Shown here in pieces: positions 48,110 through 56,038 of a DNA stretch of 64,000 nt. A program made the position numbers and the translations under genes. The notes under the pieces are model-generated. The model saw only the letters and a program-made list of their open reading frames with translations, had not been told where the DNA came from and made no database searches. Source of the stretch: Zhongshania antarctica (lineage in GTDB: Bacteria > Pseudomonadota > Gammaproteobacteria > Pseudomonadales > Spongiibacteraceae); NCBI RefSeq assembly GCF_014202945.1, contig NZ_JACHHW010000006.1, forward strand, positions 62,001 to 126,000, given 5' to 3'. Each line of letters opens with the position of its first letter. The first letter of the stretch is position 1.

Positions 48110-49804
48110 TCAGGACTTGGGCCGCGACAGTGGCGTATCTTCTTTTAAACGGCTGCTGCCGCGTTCAACCGCCATACTTTTTACCTTACTCGACTCCACC
48201 CCAGACTGATCCGCAGCGTCGATATTGTCGGCATAATAAAATTCAGCTTGGGCGCGCTGATGAGTAACGTCCATTAAAATGAAGCCGTGATTTTTCAAGT
48301 CGGTGTATTTCATATGGGGATTCACCACTGGCAATACCGCCGACACCAATTCTGCTGCGCCGTCAGGAAAGCCCGGTGACGTTACGCTAGGGGTAACAAA
48401 CTCCACCCCCAACGGCTCCTCAAATACCCCTGAGGTTAATATAGCGCTACTTTTATAGAGTTCATTAGCCCAGCTGCTATGAATATCGCCGGTTAATACC
48501 ACCATATTTTTAATGGCATTTTCTTCCACAAAATCCAGTATCTCTTCTCGTTCACTGGGGTATCCATCCCATTGATCCATATTTATGGCCACCAGCGGAC
48601 TAAAATCATTGGTCGGCACACCCGGCAATAAGCGCTGAATTTCCAGCAGTTGCAGCTGAGCAAACATCACCTGCTGGCCCACAATTTTCCAGGTATTTTG
48701 TGCGGTAGCGAGCTTGTTTTTAAACCACTCTTTCTGAGATTGTCCGAGCAAATCACGAGCATCGATCCGTGCCGGATCAGCAGGATTATCCAACTGTTTA
48801 ATTCGCCCTTCTATGCGCGTATCCAGCATGACGAAGTCGGCTAAATCGCCGTAGCTGAAGCTGCGATAAATACTGTCTTCGCTGGCAGTAGGGGGACGAA
48901 TCGGCATCCATTCAAAATAGGCTTGAATCGCTTGAGTCTTACGCGCAGTCCACTCGCCCTCACCTTCGTTGTGATTATTCGCGCCATCTTTGTAGGAGTT
49001 ATCGGCAGTTTCGTGGTCATCCCACACGGTAATAAAGGGGTGAATCTGATGCACTGCTTGTAAGTCAACATCGCGGCGGTAATGGGCGTAGCGACGACGA
49101 TAATCGTCTAACACCAAAATTTCGTGGTTCGGATCAAGCAGGCGACCCGCATTGTCACCGTACTCGCCATCACCATATTCGTAGATGTAATCGCCCAGGT
49201 GCAGAACAAAATCGAGATCGCTGCGGTTGGCAATCATCCGATACACCGAGAAATAACCATGGGGGTAGCTGCTGCATGAACACACCGCAAAACGTAAATG
49301 CTCGGCGTATTGACCTGGCATCGGCAGGGTTAGCGCACGACCAACGGGAGAGCGTTGATCGCCAACAGAGAAACGATACCAATAATGCTGTTCAGACAGT
49401 AAGCCCGCGGCGTCGAACTTAACCGTATAATCTCGTTCGGGGCCAGTCACCAAATTTTCTGCCAGTACGACATTCTCAAACGCGGGGTCTTCAGCAATCT
49501 CACATAAGACGGTAATACCACCGCTGTCGGCTTGGTCTGGCGTGACCCTTGTCCACAAAATAACGCGATCATCTAGCGGGTCGCCACTCGCGACACCGTG
49601 ATTAAATGATACCGGCGGTGCCGTGACTGGACTTCCTGCGGGTGGTTTGCTGGCCGCCGTCGCCCGATTGGAATTGCTGTTGCTACCACAGGCTGTCAAT
49701 ATAGGCACCGCGATAGACACAGTACTTATGGCGCGTAGAAAATGGCGTCGGTTCACGTATAACTCACTCGTACTGTCATTTAAAAGTAACGGCATGATAA
49801 CCAC
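48110..49804 (-). CDS. phoD: PhoD-family alkaline phosphatase/phosphodiesterase
   Basis: Secreted metalloenzyme hydrolysing phosphomonoesters and diesters, requiring calcium and iron in characterised PhoD. N-terminal NRRHFLRAIS plus a hydrophobic stretch looks like a Tat signal, and ends in a lipobox-like LTAC-G. Domain motifs: SFNHGVASGDPLDDRVILWTR in parts, HLGDYIYEYGDGEYG and WDDHETADN. 564 aa from GTG at 49804; later starts (ATG 49795, GTG 49756) are possible. Followed by the second phosphatase. A PhoB-box-like sequence lies just upstream. Confidence 0.9.
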   Translation of the reverse strand: MVIMPLLLNDSTSELYVNRRHFLRAISTVSIAVPILTACGSNSNSNRATAASKPPAGSPVTAPPVSFNHGVASGDPLDDRVILWTRVTPDQADSGGITVLCEIAEDPAFENVVLAENLVTGPERDYTVKFDAAGLLSEQHYWYRFSVGDQRSPVGRALTLPMPGQYAEHLRFAVCSCSSYPHGYFSVYRMIANRSDLDFVLHLGDYIYEYGDGEYGDNAGRLLDPNHEILVLDDYRRRYAHYRRDVDLQAVHQIHPFITVWDDHETADNSYKDGANNHNEGEGEWTARKTQAIQAYFEWMPIRPPTASEDSIYRSFSYGDLADFVMLDTRIEGRIKQLDNPADPARIDARDLLGQSQKEWFKNKLATAQNTWKIVGQQVMFAQLQLLEIQRLLPGVPTNDFSPLVAINMDQWDGYPSEREEILDFVEENAIKNMVVLTGDIHSSWANELYKSSAILTSGVFEEPLGVEFVTPSVTSPGFPDGAAELVSAVLPVVNPHMKYTDLKNHGFILMDVTHQRAQAEFYYADNIDAADQSGVESSKVKSMAVERGSSRLKEDTPLSRPKS

Positions 49805-49809
49805 GCCTT

Positions 49810-49827
49810 GTTACAGTTAAGTTTCAG
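49810..49827 (-). promoter_or_regulatory. Possible half-conserved PhoB box before phoD
   Basis: On the minus strand two 7-mers, CTGAAAC and CTGTAAC, are separated by TTAA, the 7-4-7 spacing of a Pho box (consensus CTGTCAT then CTGTCAC). Only the second half is close. It lies six bases before the most upstream phoD start, so it would only fit if a later start is used. Weak. Confidence 0.25.
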
Positions 49828-49879
49828 TAAAAAACCAAGACAGCAAAAATTAGGTCGACCCTGACCCTATGGAAATGAA

Positions 49880-50326
49880 ATGCCAATGTATAAAACCTTA
49901 TTAATTTTCTTCTTCACAAGCATCGTGGCCTGCAGCAGCAAGCCTATTCCCTTTACCGATTATATTATTAGTAATTTACTGCGAGATAATTTAATGAGTC
50001 TTGCCGAACCGGCAATATTCAGCATTGAAGAAATTATAATTATTGAAAGTGAACACAGCGACAATAGTGGCCGCGCGACCGTAGATGTGCGCCTGAAGTT
50101 TCCAGAAGATTTCGACACGGTTACTAGCCTGCACAAGCTGGAGCCCTTTAATATGGCTTACAAACAGTACCAAAGCAGTTTTGGCAAATTCGCCGCCGGT
50201 GAGCAGCAGGTGCACCACGCCGAGTACCAGTTTCAGCGCCGGGATGGAAAGTGGTTCATTGTTGGAAGCAAAGCCCTTTCGCCACCGGATATTATTGCCG
50301 TAACCGCCCAGACATCAGTAAACTAA
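49880..50326 (+). CDS. Small hypothetical lipoprotein
   Basis: Lipoprotein of 148 aa with a short signal and lipobox IVAC-S. The mature part has an acidic segment and beta-like strands (RATVDVRLKFPED, YQFQRRDGKWFIVGSKAL), resembling small NTF2-like or DUF4878-type folds, but I cannot assign a family. It diverges from phoD across a 75-bp gap, which suggests shared control. ATGs at 49880 and 49886 are both possible. Confidence 0.65.
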   Translation: MPMYKTLLIFFFTSIVACSSKPIPFTDYIISNLLRDNLMSLAEPAIFSIEEIIIIESEHSDNSGRATVDVRLKFPEDFDTVTSLHKLEPFNMAYKQYQSSFGKFAAGEQQVHHAEYQFQRRDGKWFIVGSKALSPPDIIAVTAQTSVN

Positions 50327-50354
50327 AGGCTTGCTGTTACACCGCGCATCAAGA

Positions 50355-50966
50355 TTAAAAGTGACTAGCCAGCTGGACCCATGGCGCCTTGCCTTCTTGA
50401 TGGTAAACGCTAAAACGCGTCATACCCGCGTAGGGCACATTTATTCGCGTCATCGCCCCCATGGGCATACCCAGCAGATGACACATCATTACCCGAATGA
50501 CTGCGCCGTGCACCACCAGCAATACCGATTGCCCTTGATGACGCTCAACAATGGCGTCGATGCCAGTACTAATACGCCGACAGAAATCTGGCATGGCCTC
50601 GCCATTAGGTGGGCTTGCCTCAGCGGGCGACTCCCAAAATTCTGCCCACTCTCGGGTAAAGCGTTTTCTCGCCTCTGAGTGGGCCAAGCCCTCCCAATCA
50701 CCAAAATGCATTTCGCGCAAATCGTCCTGCACTGTCATTGTCGTGGCGCGCTGGGCAGCAAGGTCTTCGGCAAAACGCAAACAGCGCTGTAAAGGCGAAC
50801 TCACAATATGATCCCATTGCATATCGCCTAAAGTAGCAACTTTATCGCACATTTGTTGCCAACCTAACTCGCTGAGTGCCACATCAGTGCTGCCGCGAAA
50901 AATTTCACCGCCTTGGCAAGCGCCGTGACGCAGTAAATCGATATGGGTTTCTGTGACTTTAGTCAT
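50355..50966 (-). CDS. cobC: Alpha-ribazole phosphatase-like histidine phosphatase
   Basis: Histidine phosphatase of 203 aa. The catalytic motif LLRHGACQG has the nucleophile His14 near the N-terminus, with the later VVHGAVIRV. CobC removes phosphate from alpha-ribazole 5'-phosphate or adenosylcobalamin 5'-phosphate in the last steps of B12 assembly. Broad phosphatases share this fold, but context (overlapping cobT by eight bases, cobU upstream) supports CobC. Confidence 0.88.
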   Translation of the reverse strand: MTKVTETHIDLLRHGACQGGEIFRGSTDVALSELGWQQMCDKVATLGDMQWDHIVSSPLQRCLRFAEDLAAQRATTMTVQDDLREMHFGDWEGLAHSEARKRFTREWAEFWESPAEASPPNGEAMPDFCRRISTGIDAIVERHQGQSVLLVVHGAVIRVMMCHLLGMPMGAMTRINVPYAGMTRFSVYHQEGKAPWVQLASHF

Positions 50967-52005
50967 TACCGCGACTTACCCCTGCTTGCTCAAAGCTCGC
51001 CATTTCAATTTGTAAACGACAGGCCGCTTGCATAATGGGCAGCGCGAGCGCCGCACCAGTGCCTTCGCCCAAGCGCATATCCAGTTGCAGGAGTGGCTCG
51101 GCTTCCAATTTATTCAATAAACGGCTGTGACCCGGCTCGGCAGAACAATGCGAGAAAAACAACCAAGGCCGAATAGAGGGATTAATTTTTACGGCCGAAA
51201 TTGCCGCCGCTGTGCAGATATAACCATCGACCAATACCACAATGCCCCGCTGAGCAGCGCGAATATACGCGCCCGCCAAGGCATTAATTTCGTAGCCGCC
51301 AATACGACGCAATACTTCCACGCCATTTTTCATATGGGGTAAATGGCGAGACATTGCGCGGGTTACCACCGCCGCCTTTTTCGCCAAAACCTGGTCGCTA
51401 ATACCGGTACCGCGACCAACCATCGCGGTAGCCGAAAGACGGGTGTGCGCTACTGCCAGCGCTGCCGCAGCGGTGCTATTGCCAATACCCATCTCACCGC
51501 CAATAAACACATCAATATCGCCAGCCTGATCTATTATGTCGCGCCCTACTGCCAAGGCCTCTTCGCACTGTTCCAAAGACATGGCTTCAGTTACACACAT
51601 ATTTTGAGTGCCGGCGCCCACCCGTAAATCCTGTACATTGGGTAGATCTTCGAGCGCGTAAACGGTACCCACGTTGACCACGGTAAAATCAACGCCCATC
51701 GACTTGGCTAATACGCTGATGGCCGCGCCGCCATTAGCAAAATTGCGCACCATTTCTGAGGTGACGGTTTGCGGGTAGGCTGAAATATCTTCAGTGGTTA
51801 CGCCGTGATCACCCGCGAATACCGCAATTAATGCTTTGTTAGCATGAGGCTCCAAAGTGCGCTGAATAGCCGACATCTGCACCGCAACATGCTCTAGACG
51901 ACCGAGCGCACCACGAGGTTTGGTTAAACTATTTTGCCGGGCAATGGCTGCGGCCCGCATGTCTTCGTCAGCTTCCGGTGCCGCTTCCTCGTACCAATGA
52001 CTCAT
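50959..52005 (-). CDS. cobT: Nicotinate-nucleotide:DMB phosphoribosyltransferase
   Basis: Makes alpha-ribazole phosphate from 5,6-dimethylbenzimidazole and nicotinate mononucleotide. 348 aa. Motif ALIAVFAGDHGVTTE and the late MRLGEGTGAALAL, with the catalytic Glu at residue 314, correspond to CobT Glu317 of Salmonella. It links to BluB in the other arm, which supplies DMB. Transcribed after cobU (25-nt gap) and before cobC. Confidence 0.95.
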   Translation of the reverse strand: MSHWYEEAAPEADEDMRAAAIARQNSLTKPRGALGRLEHVAVQMSAIQRTLEPHANKALIAVFAGDHGVTTEDISAYPQTVTSEMVRNFANGGAAISVLAKSMGVDFTVVNVGTVYALEDLPNVQDLRVGAGTQNMCVTEAMSLEQCEEALAVGRDIIDQAGDIDVFIGGEMGIGNSTAAAALAVAHTRLSATAMVGRGTGISDQVLAKKAAVVTRAMSRHLPHMKNGVEVLRRIGGYEINALAGAYIRAAQRGIVVLVDGYICTAAAISAVKINPSIRPWLFFSHCSAEPGHSRLLNKLEAEPLLQLDMRLGEGTGAALALPIMQAACRLQIEMASFEQAGVSRGND

Positions 52006-52029
52006 ATCTATTCCCTTTAATCTTATACT

Positions 52030-52545
52030 TTAATTTTTTAAAATTTGCTCTAAGCCCGCGGTAACAAACACCACTCTATCTGCTAGCGCGGCAATGTCTT
52101 GGTGCAAACGCCCAGACTCATCCACAAAGCGACGGGTGAGCGAACCCAGCGGCACTATGCCCTGCCCCACTTCATTGCTAACCAACACAATATGCCCCGG
52201 TGCGGTTTGCAAGGTATGCAAGAACTGCCCCTTAACCTGCTGCCAGCTGTCGTCATCTTCTTTGGCCAGCCAATTACTCAGCCACAGAGTAAGGCAATCC
52301 ACCAAAATAGCCGTTTGCGGTGATGCGTATTGCAGTATTGCCGCAGACAACTCCTCCGGCGCCTCTACAGTACGCCAATCATCAGCCTCGCGCTGCTGTT
52401 GATGGTGTTCAATTCTCATCGCCATTTCTGAATCGCCAGCGGTCGCGGTGGCCACATAAATCCGCTGCAGCATAGACCCGCACACCCGTTGCTCGGCCAA
52501 ACGGCTTTTACCAGAGCGGGCGCCACCCAAATACAATTCCAGCAT
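52030..52545 (-). CDS. cobU: Adenosylcobinamide kinase/guanylyltransferase
   Basis: Bifunctional enzyme (CobU/CobP) of 171 aa phosphorylating adenosylcobinamide and attaching GMP. The P-loop GGARSGKS is at residues 7-14; IYVATATAGD and LVSNEVGQGIVPLG are family motifs. First gene of the minus-strand arm. It diverges from the PduO-type gene over a 97-bp gap where I see no riboswitch. CobS, which uses its product, is not in the window. Confidence 0.93.
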   Translation of the reverse strand: MLELYLGGARSGKSRLAEQRVCGSMLQRIYVATATAGDSEMAMRIEHHQQQREADDWRTVEAPEELSAAILQYASPQTAILVDCLTLWLSNWLAKEDDDSWQQVKGQFLHTLQTAPGHIVLVSNEVGQGIVPLGSLTRRFVDESGRLHQDIAALADRVVFVTAGLEQILKN

Positions 52546-52642
52546 GTATCTACTCCACTAAGATGCCGAGACTGCCACCGTTTAGCGATCTGACGTATAG
52601 TAAACCGCTTATTCTACAAGACTCGACTTCATTGAGGGAAAT

Positions 52643-53197
52643 ATGGGACATCGATTATCCAAGATTTACACGCGAACCGGCGATGACGGCACCACCGGCC
52701 TCGGCGATGGCTCACGCATAGACAAAGACCACTGTCGTATGGAAGGCATAGGCACAATAGATGAAGTGAATTCTTTTATCGGATTACTGATGGCCGAGTT
52801 GCCGGCAGCCGACCCCTATTCACCCTTGCTTGCCCGTATTCAGCACGACTTATTTGACCTGGGCGGCGAGCTGGCCGTACCCGGTTACACCATGATAAGC
52901 CCCGAGCGGATCGATGAATTAGAGGCCAGCCTCGACGAATTAAACGCCGACCTGCCACCACTAAAAAACTTCATACTGCCCGGTGGCAGTAAAGCCGCGG
53001 CTCTTTGCCATATGGCCCGCGCCGTATGCCGCCGCGCCGAACGCTGCTTGGTCGCGCTAAGCAAAACCGATGAAGTAAATGCCACTGGCCGCAAATATTT
53101 GAATCGTTTGTCTGATTTTTTGTTTGTCATGGCCCGGCTGCTAGCGCTGCGCGACGGCGGCCAAGAAGTATTGTGGGTACAGGCGGATAAGCGTTAA
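52643..53197 (+). CDS. pduO: Cob(I)alamin adenosyltransferase, PduO type
   Basis: Trimeric adenosyltransferase of the PduO/MMAB family, 184 aa, unrelated to CobO. Family motifs are KIYTRTGDDGTTGLGDGSRI near residues 7-26 in segments, EGIGTIDEVNS and CRRAERCLV (ATP-binding Arg pair). It makes coenzyme B12 for cobalamin-dependent enzymes. It diverges from cobU. CobO is 12 kb away, so two analogous enzymes coexist. Confidence 0.93.
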   Translation: MGHRLSKIYTRTGDDGTTGLGDGSRIDKDHCRMEGIGTIDEVNSFIGLLMAELPAADPYSPLLARIQHDLFDLGGELAVPGYTMISPERIDELEASLDELNADLPPLKNFILPGGSKAAALCHMARAVCRRAERCLVALSKTDEVNATGRKYLNRLSDFLFVMARLLALRDGGQEVLWVQADKR

Positions 53198-53614
53198 AAA
53201 AACTGAATGACGCTAAAAATGCAACATCATCGCCAGAAGGATAGTTGCGTTGCCCTTAATCCCCAGCCTCGTTGCTGAGATGGACTCCTGCCTTCGCAGG
53301 AGTGACAAGTTTTAGACCTGCTGTCTCTGCAGGGCGCGACGCGTCGCCCCAGCGCGCAGCTACCGACCAAGTCAAACCGGCTAGCTTATTCCCGTCATAC
53401 CTTTTTCTTTTTTGTCATACCTGCGCAGGCAGGTATCCATGTCAGCGTAGCGAATGCCTTATTACGCCAACGCCTAAACCTACATTCCGTTACAAAAATG
53501 GACCCCTGCCTTCGCAGGGGCGGTGCTCGGCCTTCGCAGGAGTGACGTATCTCCCGTCCAGCATTAAGCGGACGCCCTAAGCATTAGCCTTCCCGCATCA
53601 GGCACTCGACTCAA
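53198..53614. repeat. Palindromic REP-like repeat cluster
   Basis: The gap of 417 nt between pduO and the ROK kinase has no gene. It holds palindromes built on CCTGC/GCAGG: ACTCCTGC-cttc-GCAGGAGT (53284-53303), ATACCTGC-gcag-GCAGGTAT (53417-53436), CCCCTGC-cttc-GCAGGGG (53503-53520) and a half copy GCCTTCGCAGGAGTGAC (53530-53546). Several are flanked by TGGA and GTGAC or GTCAT. Such extragenic palindromes are common in proteobacteria. A CGACGCGTCG palindrome lies at about 53337. Confidence 0.8.
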
Positions 53615-54493
53615 CTACCCCCACAACCAGGCCGCGCCGCGCACGCCACTGCTGTCACCGTATTTTGCGGGTAGTAGCTTGGTGACGCATTGATCGCTAA
53701 AAACGTAATTGCGCCAATACTGCGGAACGGTTTCGTAAAGCATCGCGATATTAGAAAGCCCGCCACCCAGCACAATTGCGTCGGGGTCGACAATATTAAT
53801 TACGACGGCGAGGGCCGATGCGAGTTGTCGGCAGTAATTATCGAGAACTGCCGCAGCCTGTGCGTCGCCCGCTGTGGCGCGCTTTACAATTTCTGGTGCG
53901 GACAAAGCCTCGCCAGTGGCATTGCGATAGCTATGAACCAAGCCCGCGCCGCATAAATAGGTTTCTATGCAGTCTTTTCGCCCGCAGTAGCACGGCCGCC
54001 CTTCTGTCATGTTTGGCATTGGGGTGTGCCCCCACTCCCCGGCGATACCATTGGCGCCGCTCAGCACCTGCTTATTAAACACAAGGCCGCCGCCAGTGCC
54101 AGTACCGAGGATCACGCCAAACACCGAACTATAGGGCGCGCCAGCGCCATCCACAGCCTCGGATAGCGCAAAGCAATTAGCATCGTTACTAAAACGAACT
54201 TGCCGTCCCAGCTGAATACTTAGATCTTCGCGCAGGGCTTCGCCATTGATACATTGGGTATTGCTGTTTTTCATGCGGCCAGTAAGGGCCGATTCGGCAC
54301 CTGGGCCACCAACGCCAACACTCGCGTGACCACCGGCGGTCGCTTCTAGGCGGCCAACCAAATCCGTAATCGCATCGATAATTGCGGGGTAAGTCTGCGG
54401 CGTCGCAACTCGCTCCTTGGCGAGCACAAGGCCGCTGGCAGATAGCACCACACCTTCAATTTTGGTGCCGCCAAGATCAATACCTAACTTCAT
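53615..54493 (-). CDS. mak: ROK-family sugar kinase, fructokinase Mak-like
   Basis: Cytoplasmic sugar kinase of 292 aa. The ATP-binding start GIDLGGTKIEG, the catalytic Asp in FSNDANCFALSEA, GEWGHTPMP with a zinc-ligand His, and the zinc motif CYCGRKDC are all present. The C-terminus KYGDSSGVRGAAWLW is very close to E. coli Mak (fructo/mannokinase). It is 24 nt downstream of ampE on the same strand, so an amino-sugar substrate from cell-wall recycling is an alternative. Confidence 0.85.
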   Translation of the reverse strand: MKLGIDLGGTKIEGVVLSASGLVLAKERVATPQTYPAIIDAITDLVGRLEATAGGHASVGVGGPGAESALTGRMKNSNTQCINGEALREDLSIQLGRQVRFSNDANCFALSEAVDGAGAPYSSVFGVILGTGTGGGLVFNKQVLSGANGIAGEWGHTPMPNMTEGRPCYCGRKDCIETYLCGAGLVHSYRNATGEALSAPEIVKRATAGDAQAAAVLDNYCRQLASALAVVINIVDPDAIVLGGGLSNIAMLYETVPQYWRNYVFSDQCVTKLLPAKYGDSSGVRGAAWLWG

Positions 54494-54517
54494 GCCCAGC
54501 CCTTTTCAAAAAGCCCC

Positions 54518-55372
54518 TTACACCAGCTGCAATACCGCGACCACACACACCCAACACAACAGGCTGCGCGACAGCAGCAGCTGCACGGCGGTAAGTTCAT
54601 CTGCAGCCGACTTCACAAACTGCTCACCGTCTATCTGACCATCGGGAATATAGTTTGGCAGGGATTTCATGCCGATGCTGTCTAACACCTCGGCGCTGGG
54701 CTGGTCACTGCTTAAATGCTGTCGCCATACGCCAATACAGGTATCGAAGTTGGCGACAATAGCAAAGGCCAAGCCTAATAAACGCACTGGCGCCCATTCC
54801 AAATAAAACAGGCCGTTAGCCGCCGTATCGCGATCTTGCTGCGGCAGGCTGCGGCTGGCCGCCAACATAAACAACAGGCGATAGGCTAAAGCCCCTGCTG
54901 GCCCCAGCAATACAAACCAAAACACCACCGCAAACCAACGTTCAAAACCTTGATAGAAAACGGCCTTGCGCACACTCAGATGCAGCTCCGACGCGTTATC
55001 AACACCGCTATCACAGAGTTCGGTGCTAAATCCCCGGCCATGCTGATATGCCCCTTCAAGATCGCCGCGCTGCCAGCTATTTAAATACAGTTTTAAAAGA
55101 ATCTGGAAGTCACCCCGCCCCAAGCTGTAAAGCAAAATTGCCACGCTTAAAATAAACAGGGGCAAACCAAACAAGATAGGGCTAATTAGCCACAAGACGG
55201 CAAACACGAGGATTACCGGCAAAGCAAATACTACAAATAGCCTAGCGCTGCTGGCCGGTATTTTAAGCGCCATCAGTTGCAAGCGCTCAAACCACTCGTC
55301 TTTTTGGATCACCCCGCCGCTGCCCCAAAACTGTACGGCCGCCCAAGCAATTAAAATGGCAAAAAAATCCAT
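54518..55372 (-). CDS. ampE: AmpE regulatory signalling membrane protein
   Basis: Inner-membrane protein of 284 aa with four or five hydrophobic segments. MDFFAILIAWAAVQFWG, YSLGRGDF, GFERWFAVVFWF and FYLEWAPVRLLGLAF are AmpE signatures. It lies three bases after ampD; the ampDE pair influences beta-lactamase induction in enterics and Pseudomonas, where the role of AmpE is poorly defined. There is no ampC or ampR in the window. Confidence 0.92.
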   Translation of the reverse strand: MDFFAILIAWAAVQFWGSGGVIQKDEWFERLQLMALKIPASSARLFVVFALPVILVFAVLWLISPILFGLPLFILSVAILLYSLGRGDFQILLKLYLNSWQRGDLEGAYQHGRGFSTELCDSGVDNASELHLSVRKAVFYQGFERWFAVVFWFVLLGPAGALAYRLLFMLAASRSLPQQDRDTAANGLFYLEWAPVRLLGLAFAIVANFDTCIGVWRQHLSSDQPSAEVLDSIGMKSLPNYIPDGQIDGEQFVKSAADELTAVQLLLSRSLLCWVCVVAVLQLV

Positions 55373-55375
55373 GTT

Positions 55376-55924
55376 TTATTCCAATGCGTTTTTAAAATAG
55401 GCCCAATCAAAAGCCGCGCCAGGGTCCGTTTTCCGCCCCGGCGCGATATCATTATGCCCCACTATACGCGCGGCTGTAATCGCCGGGTATGAATTGCGCA
55501 GCGCGCGACTAATGGCAATTAACGCACGGTACTGAGCATTGGTATAGGCAACTTCGTCACAACCTTCAAGCTCAATGCCAATACTGAAGTCATTACAGTT
55601 CTCGCGCCCTTCAAATTGGGAGACTCCCGCATGCCATGCGCGGTCGGCAAAAGACACAAACTGGCTCACGGCGCCATCGCGGTCTATCAATAAGTGGGCG
55701 GAAACCGCAAGCCCACGCAAATCAGCAAAGCTCTCATGGGCATTGCAATCGAGACAGTTGGCAAATAGGTCATGAATATACTGACCGCCAAATTGCCCCG
55801 CTGGCAGGCTAATATTGTGAATAACCAAAAGGCTAATCTCGGTAGCTGGCGGTCTGGTATTAAAGTTTGGCGATGGATGCTTGGCGACTGACGTTAGCCA
55901 GCCAGCCGAATCGATGAAGTACAT
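55376..55924 (-). CDS. ampD: 1,6-anhydro-N-acetylmuramyl-L-alanine amidase
   Basis: Cytoplasmic zinc amidase that removes peptides from anhydroMurNAc in cell-wall recycling. Zinc ligands: His36 (LLVIHNISLPAG), His157 (VGHNDIAPGRKTDPG) and Asp167, with Lys165 in the active site. The segment FSIGIELEG carries the catalytic Glu. 182 aa without signal peptide, as expected for cytoplasmic AmpD. Substrate is delivered by AmpG (encoded at 35.3 kb). Confidence 0.94.
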   Translation of the reverse strand: MYFIDSAGWLTSVAKHPSPNFNTRPPATEISLLVIHNISLPAGQFGGQYIHDLFANCLDCNAHESFADLRGLAVSAHLLIDRDGAVSQFVSFADRAWHAGVSQFEGRENCNDFSIGIELEGCDEVAYTNAQYRALIAISRALRNSYPAITAARIVGHNDIAPGRKTDPGAAFDWAYFKNALE

Positions 55925-56038
55925 GCTACTTCCGCACTCGTTACAGCAAGGGGTGAGGCAAGATTACACGGGAAGCGGTGGGACTGTAAAACATTGCTAT
56001 AAATAAGCAAATTAAAAAGGAATACGACGAGCCCCTAA

